In this document: positions 45,014-56,274 of the stretch, piece by piece
Numbering within the stretch: the first letter of the stretch is position 1
Layout of the letters: the number at the start of each line of letters is the position of its first letter
From: Skeletonema tropicum
Lineage: Eukaryota > Bacillariophyta > Thalassiosirophyceae > Thalassiosirales > Thalassiosiraceae
NCBI GenBank assembly: GCA_037178625.1
Contig: CM074134.1
Coordinates: 2,728,001-2,792,000 of the forward strand
Direction of reading: 5' to 3'
DNA: 64,000 bases
Translations under genes and position numbers: made by a program
The notes under the pieces: generated by a model
What the model saw: only the letters and a program-made list of their open reading frames with translations
What the model was told of the DNA's origin: nothing
Databases searched by the model: none

Positions 45014-45178
45014 CTATATACTCGCGTGAATAAGATCCAGGATGGCTTCGTAGTTCTCACCATCCCACGTATCTTCGTCGAAGAAATCCACCGTTTCAAC
45101 GGCGTCAAGTGACTTAAATAGGAGGTCTTTGTGCTTTTGAATGAGTGGGTCCTTCAGTATCTCAGTCGCATTACGCAT
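45014..45178 (-). other. short coding-like frame, unassigned
   Basis: 54 codons from ATG 45178 to TAG 45014, acidic/helical, composition unlike non-coding DNA. Possibly part of the preceding locus or a gene fragment. No homologue recognised. Confidence 0.3.
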
Positions 45179-45398
45179 TAGCTCCCTGGCTCAAGTACCG
45201 CATGGCTTCACCAACATTTAGAGTATGCACAACACTATGTATTATTGTTTTGGGTTCTCTAATTCAACTTCTTCGTTTGAAAAATCGTAAGTCCCAGATG
45301 TTGGAACATAACTACAAGCATTTCTCGCAGCCCGCTATGTTTTTGCTATATAAGAGTTCGGAGAGCAAGTCACTCAACCACATATAGCAAATCCGAAC

Positions 45399-46643
45399 TC
45401 AACATGTCCGAGACTGTAAAAGATGGAACTCGTCTTCTGTAGGTGGCTGTTGAAATCCTTTGAACATATCAACCTCTCCTTCAATCTCTTGCAATTCTTC
45501 TGTATACTTTTCATAGTCACTGCTCTCTGTATCCGGCTCAGGATCTAGCCAAATCACTTCACATGCAAATTTACCAACTTCCAATGCAAACCAATGATAG
45601 CCAATGCGTGATCCGGCTTGAACAAATTTAATGCAGAATGGTGCTACGTCATACTCAATCCCTCCGCTGTACCAATCTGGAGAATCACGTGCGAGCATCC
45701 CGGACCAATATTTCAGTAGAACTGGGCGTTGTCTCATGATGGGGTAGAATGCACTAATGACATTAGGCACGTCAGATATGAGCTGAAACGTACAGGTATC
45801 TCTTCCACCATAGACGCGCTGTGGGAGGATGAGTTCTTTTATTGCTAGAAAATCACGTTCACTAATCTCCCAGATATCCCCCGTTACAGCAGTACGAGAC
45901 AAATTCAATGCCTTCAGCCGTGGAAAGTCGGCGAGATCCATCAGGCACCCCTGCACATCATTATCACAACACCAAAATCTAACTTTCGTGAGGGTATCTT
46001 TCAACACTCTCAAACTATTAATATTGCCAGTCAAATGCCCAATGCTAGAAAAAAGCAACTCTTCGAGCATCGGTAACCCTGCCAACATGTGTAGATCCAA
46101 TTTCAATTGACGTTGGTTGCAAATCAATATTTTTTTAAGAAGAGGAAAGTTGTTGAAGAGGTTTGGATATCTTCCATTCAAAGGCGCACCATTAATATAC
46201 AATGTACTCAATTTGCGAAAGTTGGACATGAAATTGATGTCGAGTGTGCTCAAGTTGGCAGTTTCCGCAGCCATTGCCCCATTTGAATCTTCGCCATCGA
46301 TGTATTTGTGCCCCCCACCAAGATCACGGAGTGTTATCTGCTGTAAGTTTGGCAAAGCAGTTGACATAGCCACCAAGGCATTATATTTCTTCACACTATC
46401 AACCACAAACTTAGTCATAGGAACAATCGTTTGCTTTGCTGCGTCTCTCATCCTGTTGTTTAGACGTGCACGCATAATATTAGAGGGTCCGAGAAATCCT
46501 AAGATTATCGCAAGCTCGTCGACACCAAGGTCATCAAAACAGGCGTTGAGCCGACCAGCTATCCGCCGCGAGCGTCGAGGTGGTGGTGTATGCACCAGCC
46601 GTGGTTTCTTCGAGCGAGGAGCACGCATCATCATAAGCATCAA
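45399..46643 (-). CDS. F-box/LRR protein, intact family member
   Basis: 414 aa, single exon; start MMLMMMRAPRSKKPRLVHTP (the first, third or later Met could be used). Basic N-terminus PPPRRSRRIAGRLN, F-box (DDLGVDELAIILGFLGPSNI, ARLNNRMRDAAKQT), family block FVVDSVKKYNALVAMSTALP, LRR-like segments (FPLLKKILICNQ, LAGLPMLEELLFS, NSLRVLKDTLTKV, LADFPRLKALNLS, LAIKELILPQRVYGG) and the C-terminal signature KFVQAGSRIGYHW, CEVIWLDPEPD, DYEKYTEELQEIEGEV, FQQPPTEDEFH. The tail ends shortly after this (LLQSRTC), slightly shorter than its relative at 41529. Confidence 0.75.
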   Translation of the reverse strand: MMLMMMRAPRSKKPRLVHTPPPRRSRRIAGRLNACFDDLGVDELAIILGFLGPSNIMRARLNNRMRDAAKQTIVPMTKFVVDSVKKYNALVAMSTALPNLQQITLRDLGGGHKYIDGEDSNGAMAAETANLSTLDINFMSNFRKLSTLYINGAPLNGRYPNLFNNFPLLKKILICNQRQLKLDLHMLAGLPMLEELLFSSIGHLTGNINSLRVLKDTLTKVRFWCCDNDVQGCLMDLADFPRLKALNLSRTAVTGDIWEISERDFLAIKELILPQRVYGGRDTCTFQLISDVPNVISAFYPIMRQRPVLLKYWSGMLARDSPDWYSGGIEYDVAPFCIKFVQAGSRIGYHWFALEVGKFACEVIWLDPEPDTESSDYEKYTEELQEIEGEVDMFKGFQQPPTEDEFHLLQSRTC

Positions 46644-46772
46644 TACATACTGATGTGTGTTGGGAAGAAAAAATGAAAGAGGCTGATTAACTTCGTATTT
46701 ATTTTAGATTTGAATTCTACGTAAAATCCAACGTAGGAATTAGTATAACACGCTCATCTTGAATTCACAATT

Positions 46773-46926
46773 CACAACATAGAACAGTGTTTCTACAGAA
46801 GTTGCCCGCCTTAGGATATACCCGTCCAATCCGGGCACTAAAACGTAATTGCCCGTCCACGATATTTGCCCGCCCCCATGAGCTGACACTCCCGCGGGCA
46901 ACTTCTGTTGACACACTGCACAACAT
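46773..46926. mobile_element. 138-bp MITE, hAT-like
   Basis: Inverted ends CAGTGTTTCTACAGAAGTTG (46785) and, read in reverse, CAGTGTGTCAACAGAAGTTG (from 46918), continuing CCCGC. An 8-bp duplication CACAACAT flanks it (46773-46780, 46919-46926); the left end carries four extra bases AGAA outside the repeat. Interior CCCG/CGGG rich. Confidence 0.7.
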
Positions 46927-47091
46927 CATAGTCACAACTACTTCTTATAGGTCACAACTTATCTTCCGTGTCTCGTGTTACCGCTATAATGCATTTTGCC
47001 TGCCTCGATTGTTTTCACATTTAACACTGATCAAATACATTACCTGAGACGAACCTTGCCTCTACCCTCTTCTACCGCAATCCTCGTTCTG

Positions 47092-48057
47092 TTGATGATG
47101 CCAGCAGAGGCGAAGAAGAAGAAGCGGAGGCTAGATTGTCCAGTGGCAGCTACTCCTGCTGCTGGCATCAAAGATCTTAGCACCTGACGAGCTTGCAAAT
47201 ATATTTGGATTTCCAACGCCAGAAGAGATAATGCGTGCTCGTATAGTAAACAAAAAGATGAGAGATGCGGCACAGACGACCATTGTTCCCATGTCCAACT
47301 TCTGCGTTGCGAGTGTGAGAAAATTTGGTTATTGGGTTGCCATTGCTCAAAGAATTATCTATTGCTCATGATGATTTAGATACCGATGGCGACAGACGAC
47401 TAGAGTGTCTGGCAACATTCATTGTTTGAGAGTGCTCAAAGAAACCCTCACAAACGTGACGATTAGTCACTGTGTTAACGTTCGTGGGGAAATTTCATGG
47501 ATCTCGCCGACTTTCGACACTTGAAACGCTAGATTTGAGTAAAACGAGTGTAACAGGGGATATGCGGAAGATTGGTCAGCATGATTTCCCAACATTGGAA
47601 CTGCTGATTCTTCCCTCTAGCGTCTACGGCGGCGTGGGTCATCAATTGCAAGCTCGTTTCTGAAGCATATGATTTCATTATGGAAATCTACTCATCAAAA
47701 AACAACACCCATCTCTATCTCTATTTTTTGGATGGCATGCACTTCTCTCAGAAGGATTCTCCAGACTCGTACGGAGTCTGGGAAATTCAGGGGGATGATA
47801 TTCCTGACCTGCCCCATTTCCTCGTTTTTGTCAAAGCGGGATCCCGTGTCGGTTACCGATGGCAGTCTTATGTTGTTGGTTACGATTGTTACGGTATGGG
47901 AGGGACTTTTCGACGTTATGACTGCAGTACATGCGAAGTAAAATGGCTAGACCCTGAGCACAATCCTCCAACTATAGCCGATTTCGATTGGCTGTTGGAG
48001 AGGGCGGGGTACCGTCTTCACAGTTTTAAGTGGGGGCGGGAAACGAAGTGTGGATAG
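47092..48057 (+). pseudogene. F-box/LRR relic, internally deleted
   Basis: Starts MPAEAKKKKRRLDCPVAATP, then shifts frame into an F-box (DELANIFGFPTPEEIMRAR, NKKMRDAAQTTIVPMSNF). The central LRRs are lost; 47472-47663 gives LETLDLSKTSVTGDMRKIG and FPTLELLILPSSVYGG; 47680-48057 gives VFVKAGSRVGYRW and CEVKWLDPEHN. The end (QQPPTED) is missing. Several stops and frame changes: not functional. Its N-terminal start matches the fragments at 13430 and 41160, so those are pieces of the same subfamily. Confidence 0.75.
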
Positions 48058-48212
48058 TTCCGTGTGTATATGAATCCTGACGCGGCGAGACGACAAGCGA
48101 CCGAACGCAGTAAAGAGGAAAGTGTTTTTCTATTACAATTACATTATACGATACTCCGAATGAAGTCGCACATCTTACAAGCCATTTCGATACAGTGCAG
48201 TTGCCTTCAACT

Positions 48213-49882
48213 TCAGATCTCCAACTCATCTCCTTCCTTCAAAGCATGAAACTTAAGAGGCATCGTTTCACCGTCAAAGGACAATCCATCATCCCTCGTA
48301 AGTTCAAGCAAGCAACCACAATCTGAGTCACCGGATGCGTCACAGCCGCAATCTTGAAAGCAAGCATACATCTTACTCCCATCGGGACTAAAGGCTAACC
48401 CAGTAGTTTCATCTCCAAAGTACTTCTCACCGTAAGCTTCAAAGATAGAGTACTTCATTCCAGTGTCAGTGTCGATGGCATACACTCCTGGTGTTCTGCC
48501 TCCATCTTCCGTGAAGTACAGCCATTGAGCAGAAGCATGTTTACTGTTTCGGACAATTTGATCTGGCTGGTGTTTGAATTCACCATCTCCAACTAAGCCA
48601 TTGTTTGTGGAGGATGAAGTGTATGTCATCTTATCCAAATCAAGCGTGTACATTTTGAAGGTCTTCTTTGACACAAAGTACAAACTATTTTCCCAGAACG
48701 CAATCCCTTCGACGTTGGGATAGTATATGCTTTGAGATTTCCGAGCGGCCTCTTCATCGCAAGTCCACGTAAAGTAACCGTCTGCGAAGAATAGGAGATA
48801 ATCGATGTTTCCTCCAGGGGCGTGAAGGGTATCCCAGCCGGGAACATCGCCTGGCTTGGGTGTGTAACGTCGCAAGGCACCAAATTTGAGATCTTCGGTG
48901 AGGAAGAAGATGGGATTTGATGGATCTCTATTGTCACAAGCCTGTGATAGTAAATGGAACAAAGATGTGAGAAAGAATGCATCATCATCCGCGATGTCTA
49001 AAAGCAAAGTGTATCGTAATGAAGTGGGACCTTACCACTGCTTCATAATTTCCACCATCCTTTCCACCCAAGACAGGTCTTCTCTGGAAGCAAATGATGC
49101 TCACTTCGCTGGATCTGGGTCAACTTGATAACACTGACCAGACCCAAACTCCTCACAAGAAACGTAAGTCTTCCATGGCGTGGCACCGCCCGAACAATTG
49201 CGTGTCGTACCTGAAAGCAGCCTCTTGTAGTCGAATACATTCCCATCATCATCCATGTAAACACCATACACGCCACCAGCGATTGTCTTGGACCTCTGAG
49301 TTACTCACGTAGACGTACCCACCATTGGTCAAAGGGAAAACAGCAGCACCATCGGGAGATGAATGAAATGGAATAGAGGACTTTTTACCGCGAGCAAGAT
49401 TGATAGGGCGCCCAGCATTCGCAATGACACGAACAGTGATTCCCTTGCTAACTTTGATGCCCAATCGTTCGATATCCTTCTTCAAATCGCCCCTTCGGAA
49501 GGTGAATATCGGTCGGATGGTTACGAACGGGAGCAGGCGTCATCGGTGCAAAAGGAGGAGGAAATCTCCTGTCGTCAGCACCAGTAGGCACGGGCGTACT
49601 ATCGGTTGGAGACTCCTGATGATTCTGCTGCCAATAGGAGCACAGTTTGGGGGTGAGGGAGCAACGAAGTCTGATACTTTGAATGGATGCGTAGGAGAGT
49701 AGCTGGGGATTGGCAAACTGGGCCTTTCGGTGGTGGGAGAAGTAGGTGGTTGGAGCAGGACTATCGTCGTCTTTGTGCTTCAAATGCCTCGCAGAATCAG
49801 CTGGCTGGGCTCGGATGGGACCAGGGTGTCCTCCGTGAAGGAGGAGAAGTAGAATGGAGCAGGCAGATGGATGAAAGATCAT
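48213..49882 (-). CDS. PhoX/DUF839-like secreted phosphatase, frame-disrupted
   Basis: Begins at 49882 with a signal peptide (MIFHPSACSILLLLLHGG). Family segments occur in order: GIKVSKGITVRVIANAGRPI; SPDGAAVFPL, GGYVYVSNSE; GGVYGVYMDDDGNVFDYKRL, SGTTRNCSGGATPWKTYVSC and EE; GGKDGGNYEAV; after an intron with acceptor near 48943, CDNRDPSNPIFFLTEDLKFG, RRYTP; and ETTGLAFSPDGSKMYACFQD near the end. This is the beta-propeller of PhoX-type calcium/iron alkaline phosphatases, which release phosphate from organic esters outside the cell. Changes of frame (each +1) at about 49480 and 49285, and an unclear join near 49115, separate the parts. It may be a pseudogene or contain small introns and sequence errors. 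Low-phosphate regulation is likely for the family but no site was seen. Confidence 0.65.
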
Positions 49883-50198
49883 GTTTCCTATCGTATGATG
49901 TGCTGGTAGAGAGGTTGAATCTGATTTTATGAGTACTCAAATTGATTTTGTGAGGAGTGCTTTGACTTTTGTGGCGAGCTCGAAATCATGTGTGTCGAGA
50001 AACTAAGTATGGGGTTGAGAGAGAAAGTGACATCTTCGTCGCTGATTAGGATTTCTTGTGAACAAGTTCGACTCATTGTTACTCAACCAATACACATGAT
50101 ACTTTGGCGAGATGATAGATTTGAAGACAAGCCTCTCTCTCTAGAGAGAGTTGATGGGTGCACGGCTGGGATAAGCAAAGACTTAATAACACTACTCA

Positions 50199-50810
50199 AT
50201 GATGACGGACCCTCCAGCACCAGCATCTCCTCAGCCTCGTATGACCGTTCCAATGGACGACAAAAAGATGGAGACAGTACTTTCATGGATAGAAAAATGC
50301 ATCGCCATCATCTCAACACTATCCTACAGCAATTTCGCCGCTGCATTGATGCTACTACGGTTCATCCGCCCAACAGCGTCCTTCTTGCTCGTTCTTGTGG
50401 GAGATTTCAGCCGACTTGCCGTGGTGCTTCTTCGTATTGTTGCTAGGTATGCCGAGATTGCAGCTGGTGTCCTTGAGTCGGTCAATGAAAAGCATTTTCG
50501 GCGAGATTCAACCATTTCTTTGGGTGATGAAGATGGGGATGATACTGTCCCTACACGTGACAACTACTTAAAGGTGAACGTGGAAAAGCAGCCGTCGACA
50601 CCTTTTCGAACTGAAAAACCGAGTCTTGCTTCGGAAACGATGAATAGCAGCAAAGCGACCAGCGTATCATTGGATGCAAATGCTTCTGTACAGAGGAAGA
50701 AGAAGAAATCCGACTCTAAAAAAGCTTTGGGTAAAGCCAAGATTCTGCAATTGCGCGAGCAAAGGCTCATGATGGGATTGAAGGTGGCAAGTAAGGCTGA
50801 TGCTTGTTAG
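50199..50810 (+). CDS. hypothetical membrane protein, 203 aa
   Basis: Start MMTDPPAPASPQPRMTVPMD. Hydrophobic segments around residues 30-90 (WIEKCIAIISTLSYSNFAAA, FLLVLVGDFSRLAVVLLRIV) are followed by an acidic then Lys-rich tail (SVQRKKKKSDSKKALGKAKI, LREQRLMMGLKVASKA). Single exon. No family recognised. Confidence 0.5.
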   Translation: MMTDPPAPASPQPRMTVPMDDKKMETVLSWIEKCIAIISTLSYSNFAAALMLLRFIRPTASFLLVLVGDFSRLAVVLLRIVARYAEIAAGVLESVNEKHFRRDSTISLGDEDGDDTVPTRDNYLKVNVEKQPSTPFRTEKPSLASETMNSSKATSVSLDANASVQRKKKKSDSKKALGKAKILQLREQRLMMGLKVASKADAC

Positions 50811-50907
50811 CAGAAAAGCATTTAATGTGTATAGAAATAAGTCCTTGAGTTGTTTGTTGGTATGTGTAGATGGATTGTCCATTTCCCATTTTTCATTCTC
50901 GTCCAAA

Positions 50908-52072
50908 TCAATCATTGTGATAACTACCACCACCCGTCGTAGTCATTCCACCACCAACACCACCACCCAATCTCAACTCTTGAATTCTCTCACGTTGATC
51001 TACCGGCAGAAAATGCCCTTTCACACCCCTAAAAAACAACACTGCCACCAATACTACCACACCACCCAAACACGGTAATGAAATCTTACATCCATCTTCC
51101 ATTATTCCATTTGGAGCTAGTACCAGTGATGCCAAGAAGTGAGAACAGAGGACAAGACCCTAGTGCTGCATTTCCACCTGGCGGGTGTATCATCGATTCC
51201 TTTCCAGAAGGAGAGCATGTCACATAGAGTTGAACCTATTCCACCACCACCACCACTTTGACGAATGGGCCCCAACCCTTGTTGCTGCTGTTGTCGTCTC
51301 CTCATTCCAAAAAATGTCAACATCATCCAAAACACATCCAAAATCGAAAACATTCCCCCCACCAACGCACCATTGACCAAACTGGGCATTACTCCCCCCA
51401 CACGAATACTGATACAATGTCCCCCCATGTCCTGTACTTCCCCCACCTCCACCATAATATCCACTGGACGAATTGAGATTACCATAGTAGTTGGACCCCT
51501 CGTGTGATTCGGAGGCTAGTAAGGTCCCGAAGAGGAAGAGGGTGTGGAGGAGTGCATACCCCGTGCCATGAGGCGAGGGAGCAGGATAGGTCGTTTAGTT
51601 GCAGTTGGAGTGCGTTAGGTTTCGGCATGTTGTTGTTGATCACCACTATCACCACCATCATTATTGTTATTATTGTTAGTTATCAGAATGCCCTTGTGCC
51701 TGCATCGATTCCGCCTCATGCTTCGCCACACTCTTCCTTATCACATCCTCCACACCAAAATACAATTTGACAAATTGCATCCGAACAATGCATTGGATTA
51801 TGACACTTGGCACTGTCAATGCCAGCAGTGTTCCTATACTATTATCATTATTGTTGACATCATCGTCATTGTCATGTTGTATCAATTGAAAAATGGCATT
51901 CAACACAAGCCAAACAAGTGAAGAGCCAAAAGCCGATAATAAATATGCAAATGCCGCGACGACAGATAGAATTGTTAATTGAGGTTTGGGTAGAATGATT
52001 AGGAAGAAGAGGGCTGAGGGTGGGTGAGAAGGCGAGGAGGGCTGTCCCTATTGTTAGGCTTGGCGATGTCAT
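50908..52072 (-). CDS. putative multi-spanning membrane protein locus, frames broken
   Basis: Minus-strand segments with membrane-like content: 52072 (SICRRGICIFIIGFWLFTCL) shifting to VLNAIFQLIQHDN, GTLLALTVPSVIIQCIVRMQ and FGVEDVIRKSVAKHEAE (to 51676); 51485-51117 (SLVNGALVGGMFSILDVFWM, a Gln run); and 51135-50908 (ISLPCLGGVVVLVAVLFFRG). Order and spacing suggest one gene with introns or indels. No family recognised; low confidence in the exact structure. Confidence 0.35.
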
Positions 52073-52756
52073 GGTGGGAAGTTATGCTACTGTGTACTTG
52101 TGTTGATGAGAGACAATGATTTGTACGGAGCGAGACAGATCAAAATTTGGAAAAATGAAATGGGTGTTTTGAACTAATTCCTACGTCCGAGGAACACGTA
52201 GAAAATCAGATCTCATCTAAATAATATGAGAGGAGCTAAGTCGTTCGGTCGGTCGGTCGTTCTGTCGTTCTGTCGTTCTGTCGTTCTGTCCGGGCCCTTT
52301 GGCGTGTCCTTTGGCCTTCACGGGCATTTTCTCGTTCGTTCTGTCGTTCGTTTTGATTGCCTTAGATTTGAATGTTCAGGGGGGGACACCCCCCCCCTTG
52401 CCCCCCCCGTTTTTAGAGTTTTCGATAAGATACAAGCCCTCACTGTAAACTTTTTTAGATGGAGGGAGGGAGCTAACTGGGGGAAGATAACTTTGATTTG
52501 GACGTGTGATGTGGAGTGTCAAGAAATAGGGTTATAATTTTTAGTAAGGGTACAGTTGATGTGTGAGTGTCAGAATGTATATTAGATAGCCGGTGCCTCC
52601 TCTCTTATTTAGAAAACCCGCGCAGCGGCTAGACGAGCGTCAGCGAGGCTAGTATCTCATGATGGCTGAAAAACATTAGAAGTAGAACCTACTTACTTAT
52701 CGTAATTGATAAGAAAGCAAACGCTAGAACACTGTTGACTGCAGAATTATTTATTA
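52073..52756. other. intergenic with tandem repeat
   Basis: Bases 52241-52290 are tandem TCGG and TCGTTCTG units; 52378-52415 is a G-run/C-run palindrome. The open frame over this region is repeat-driven. Confidence 0.5.
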
Positions 52757-52940
52757 GCATGCCTCGACCAAGGAAGACTCTCTAGATGGAAGTGACGTAA
52801 GACTAAGAAATGATGTTGATGTGGATGTGAATCTGAATCATCTCAGCACCGACGAGCTTGCGATCATCTTCGGCTTTCTCTCTGATAAAGAAATTATGCG
52901 TGTTCGTCTCAGCAAGAAGATGAGAGATTGCTGTCCCTAC
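52757..52940 (+). pseudogene. F-box N-terminal fragment
   Basis: Codes MPRPRK-like start, then LNHLSTDELAIIFGFLSDKE, IMRVRLSKKMRD, the F-box of the family, and then breaks off into unrelated sequence. Frames are interrupted near the start. Confidence 0.65.
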
Positions 52941-53326
52941 TCAGAGTAGCCAGGAATGATGATGACAAGTAAGCAAGACTGCAAAAGAACTAATAATCTA
53001 ATAACTAGTTGAGTAATTTTTAAGTTATTATTATTAGCATTGAGTAGCTCTATAGCCTTCCTCTGCACTTGCTTGCCCTTTCTGGGTCCGTCGGGATAGA
53101 GGTTTTTCTGGCTACTTTCTTACATACTCGCACTTTGTGTAAATTGAATGAGGAATACTTTCTAGAAGTATCTATGTGTACAATATGTGGTGCTTTTATC
53201 ACGCTCTACAACCTTTTCTGCTGTCACAAAGACTCAAACCGGCTCAATCAAACGAGTAAAACAAAATAAATAATGTACCTACTCCTACAGTCTCTAAGTC
53301 TACTTATGACAGGGTTGGATGTTGGT

Positions 53327-53721
53327 TGTGAGTGGAGGGGCTGACATTAGAAAAATCTCAGACCCCATGTTGACGAGGTCACGAGGGGTCTGGAGCCCCA
53401 AGGATAAAAAATTACAAGAACAGAAAATTTCTAAAAGAGCCCATAAAGAGCCAAATTGTCTCATTCACAAGAAGTAAATTCTCATTTACCAGAAAGAGCT
53501 TCTCATTTACCAGAAAATAGATATGGTAGTCCCGTTAGTGTCACCAGTGACTGGAAAAGTTGGCAAAAAAAGAAGGGTGAAAACGAGGGTCACGAGGGTC
53601 CAGGGGTGCAACTTGACTTTTTTGGAAGAGGGGTAAATCGAGGTCACGAGGGTCTTGATAGGAAGAAAAATCCTCCAAGGTGGGGTAGAAAATTTTTTTT
53701 ATGTCAGCCCCTCCTGTGAGT
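53327..53721. mobile_element. 381-bp MITE
   Basis: Terminal repeats GGAGGGGCTGACAT (53334-53347) and its exact complement (53701-53714), flanked by TGTGAGT on both sides (53327-53333, 53715-53721). The interior repeats GGTCACGAGG(G)GTC three times. The 7-8-bp duplication hints at hAT. The open frame at 53456 is internal and unconvincing. Confidence 0.75.
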
Positions 53722-54205
53722 TGCATCTTTTGTGGGCTTTTCACTTCCGCAATTCTCCCTCTCTCTCTCTCTCTAGAATTAAGAAATAGTTCAACCTAGT
53801 TCGGATGACTCTATCATAAATAAAAAAAAGGGCTTCGTACTTATTGCATCACACTAATTCCAAATTTGGTGCTCTGAACGTTACTGAAAAATATCTTAGA
53901 CTGGTTGAAAACCGGGTCAGAAAGTGTGCATGTCAAAGTTCGCAGTACATTGTCTCAGACATCCACCTATCACAACTTTCTAGCTTCGTAAAGCTCTTTT
54001 GAGTTGAGCTTTTTTACACATCAGCACAAGGTAAAACAAAAACTTTGGTAGCTTACCTTAACGCACGTGGTTCTTTTCGCGAACGGAGGAACTTGGGAAC
54101 TTCTTCTTCCACTTGCGTGCATTCCTTCCACTTCCGGGATATCACTAGCAATGAACCAGGATTAAAATACATCATTATACGCTGGGCGACTCCTGCATCC
54201 GGATC
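53722..54205. other. intergenic, nothing recognised
   Basis: CT microsatellite at about 53757-53776; no gene seen. Confidence 0.4.
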
Positions 54206-55554
54206 ATGACTAGGCAAAGCAGTGATGGCTTCAGAGAGACCTATGGTCAATTATTGTCGTTGGAATCAGTTGCATCATTTCAGAGAGATGAGATCATGAC
54301 GATTGCTATGTTGCACTCTAATTTCAATAGACTGAGATTGGGCACCGGCGAGCTTTCGAAGGTTGCGACCGATGATGATGATATTTCTTCATCACCTTTT
54401 GATGTGCTGAACACCGACGAGCTTGCAAATATCTTCGGCTTCCTCTCGCCAGATGACATCATGCTGCGCTCGTGTGAATAAAAAGATGAGAGAGGCAGCA
54501 AAGACGACCATTGTTCCTATGACTGAGTTTGTGGTTGATAGTGTGAGCAAATATGATGCGATGAGAGCGATGTCTTCAGCACTGCCTTATCTGCAGCATA
54601 TTAGTATTCGCTATCTCCGTGAAGAGCGGCATGAATACAGAGATGGCGACGAGCCGTGTGAAAGGCAGAATGCTCGTTACTACTTCCAGGTTGACCTCAC
54701 ACGATGAGGAAACATTATCCAGCTTCAAACTTCTCAAGAGCTTGGAAATTGGCTGTAGACCATTGAATGGAAGATATCCTTTCATATTCAACTTCCCACT
54801 CTTGAACAGATTGAACATCTCTGGCTGCTGCCATCTGACGTGGGATCTAGAGATGTTGGCAGGACTGCCTCAACTCAAAGAGCTCTACTGTGATGGTAAT
54901 GTAAGCCTGACTGGCAACATCAATAGTCTCAGAGTGATCAAAGATACTCTCGCGATGCTTGACATTTCTGATTGCCCTCATGTAGATGGAGACTTTATGG
55001 ACCTGGCAGACTTTCCGCGCCTAAGGTGCTTGGATTTGAGTAACACCTCTGTGACAGGTGATATTCGCCACATTGATGAGAACAGTTTTCCTACACTGGA
55101 ACTACTGCTCCTCCCATCTGGAGTCTACGGTGGAACGGGCTATGAGTTTCAAAGCATTTCTGATGCACACCACGTCGTCATGGCAGTCTACCATATCCAT
55201 CAGCAACGCCCCACTTTACTAAAAGACTGGTACGGGAAGCTGTCAGAAGATTCTCTGGATTGGTACCTTGCAGACGTTGACGACGTCGGAGTTGATACAG
55301 CTCCATTATACATTGTGTTTGTTGAAGCTGGATCACGCGTAGGTTATCGATGGGAATCTGCCAATTATGATCCGCGCCCATGCGAAGTGATTTGGCTAGA
55401 TTCCGAGCCGGATATACATAGCATTGACTATGATGAATACATTGAAGAATTGCATGCGATTGAACAGCAGGTGGTCTATAGAGGATATTACCAGCCTCCA
55501 ACAGAAGAGCAGTACACTCGTGATCGTCTATTGGTGGCTGCTTCCGAAGATTAA
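54206..55554 (+). pseudogene. F-box/LRR family member with two frameshifts
   Basis: F-box start in frame one (FDVLNTDELANIFGFLSPDD, to 54481), family block in frame two (VNKKMREAAKTTIVPMTEF, SVSKYDAMRAMSSALPYLQ), and the remainder in frame three to 55554: LLKSLEIGCRPLNGRYPF, LAGLPQLKELYCDGN, NSLRVIKDTLAMLDIS, LADFPRLRCLDLSNTSVTGD, FPTLELLLLPSGVYGG, and the C-terminal signature FVEAGSRVGYRW, CEVIWLDSEPD, YDEYIEELHAIEQQV, YYQPPTEEQY. Compared with its relatives, an extra C follows ATG in the codons for DIM(C)ARV near 54464, and another base is added near 54690. Two +1 indels only: either recent decay or sequence errors. Confidence 0.7.
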
Positions 55555-56274
55555 TTGTCGATTGTCAGCCTCATTTTCGACCATCCTTGACAAGAACACC
55601 ACAAACAAGGACAATGATCACCCTTGTTTTTGATTCCTGTACAACTGACTCATCGATGCAGGACATGTTGTTGTCATTTACTCATCTAAGTCTAAGACTA
55701 AGACTCCTCCTATCTTTTATCCATTGCAGCAGTTACAGTTACAGTGGAAGAAGCTAGTCTCAATTGATGCATATGGATCCTCCTCCTTTGCCAAAAGACA
55801 AAAGAGGTGATGGAAGATACTTATTCACGGGGAAGTCTCTCGCTCAAGGAACTACGAGCTTTCTTGTATTAGTGGCATACATATAGGTACGTAAGGGTAG
55901 ATACTACCAATAAGTTGAACCAACCCCACCCAATCGACGGGGCATCCCGAGGTAGGATGGGGGGTTGGTGTTGTGTGGTTGGGGTATGGGTTGGTGTTGG
56001 TAGGGAGAGCTTGTAATGGTTGCAAATCATGTCTGGATATTACGGGATTAGTGGCAGCACGACTCAGCTCTACGTGTAAAGCTAGCGATTCAGTCACGAG
56101 TTCCAATATTTAAATTGCAATTTAGTGCGATCTTGTGCAAAACAGTGTGTTGGGCCGTCAAATACCATTTTGGTGACAAGAACTCACTAGCAGCTGTTTA
56201 CTATAGTCTATTGACGTCGTGTATGTCTGATAATAATGTGTATTTACTATGTCTAGTGTGTTGTATTGTATATC
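55555..56274. other. intergenic, nothing recognised
   Basis: No convincing gene; GGGTTGG-type repeats near 55960-56000. Confidence 0.4.

Noticed and set aside
52226..52537. 103-aa frame rich in SFCRS
   Set aside because: Produced by TCGTTCTG tandem repeats.
53456..53719. 87-aa protein
   Set aside because: Lies wholly within a MITE and follows its internal repeats.
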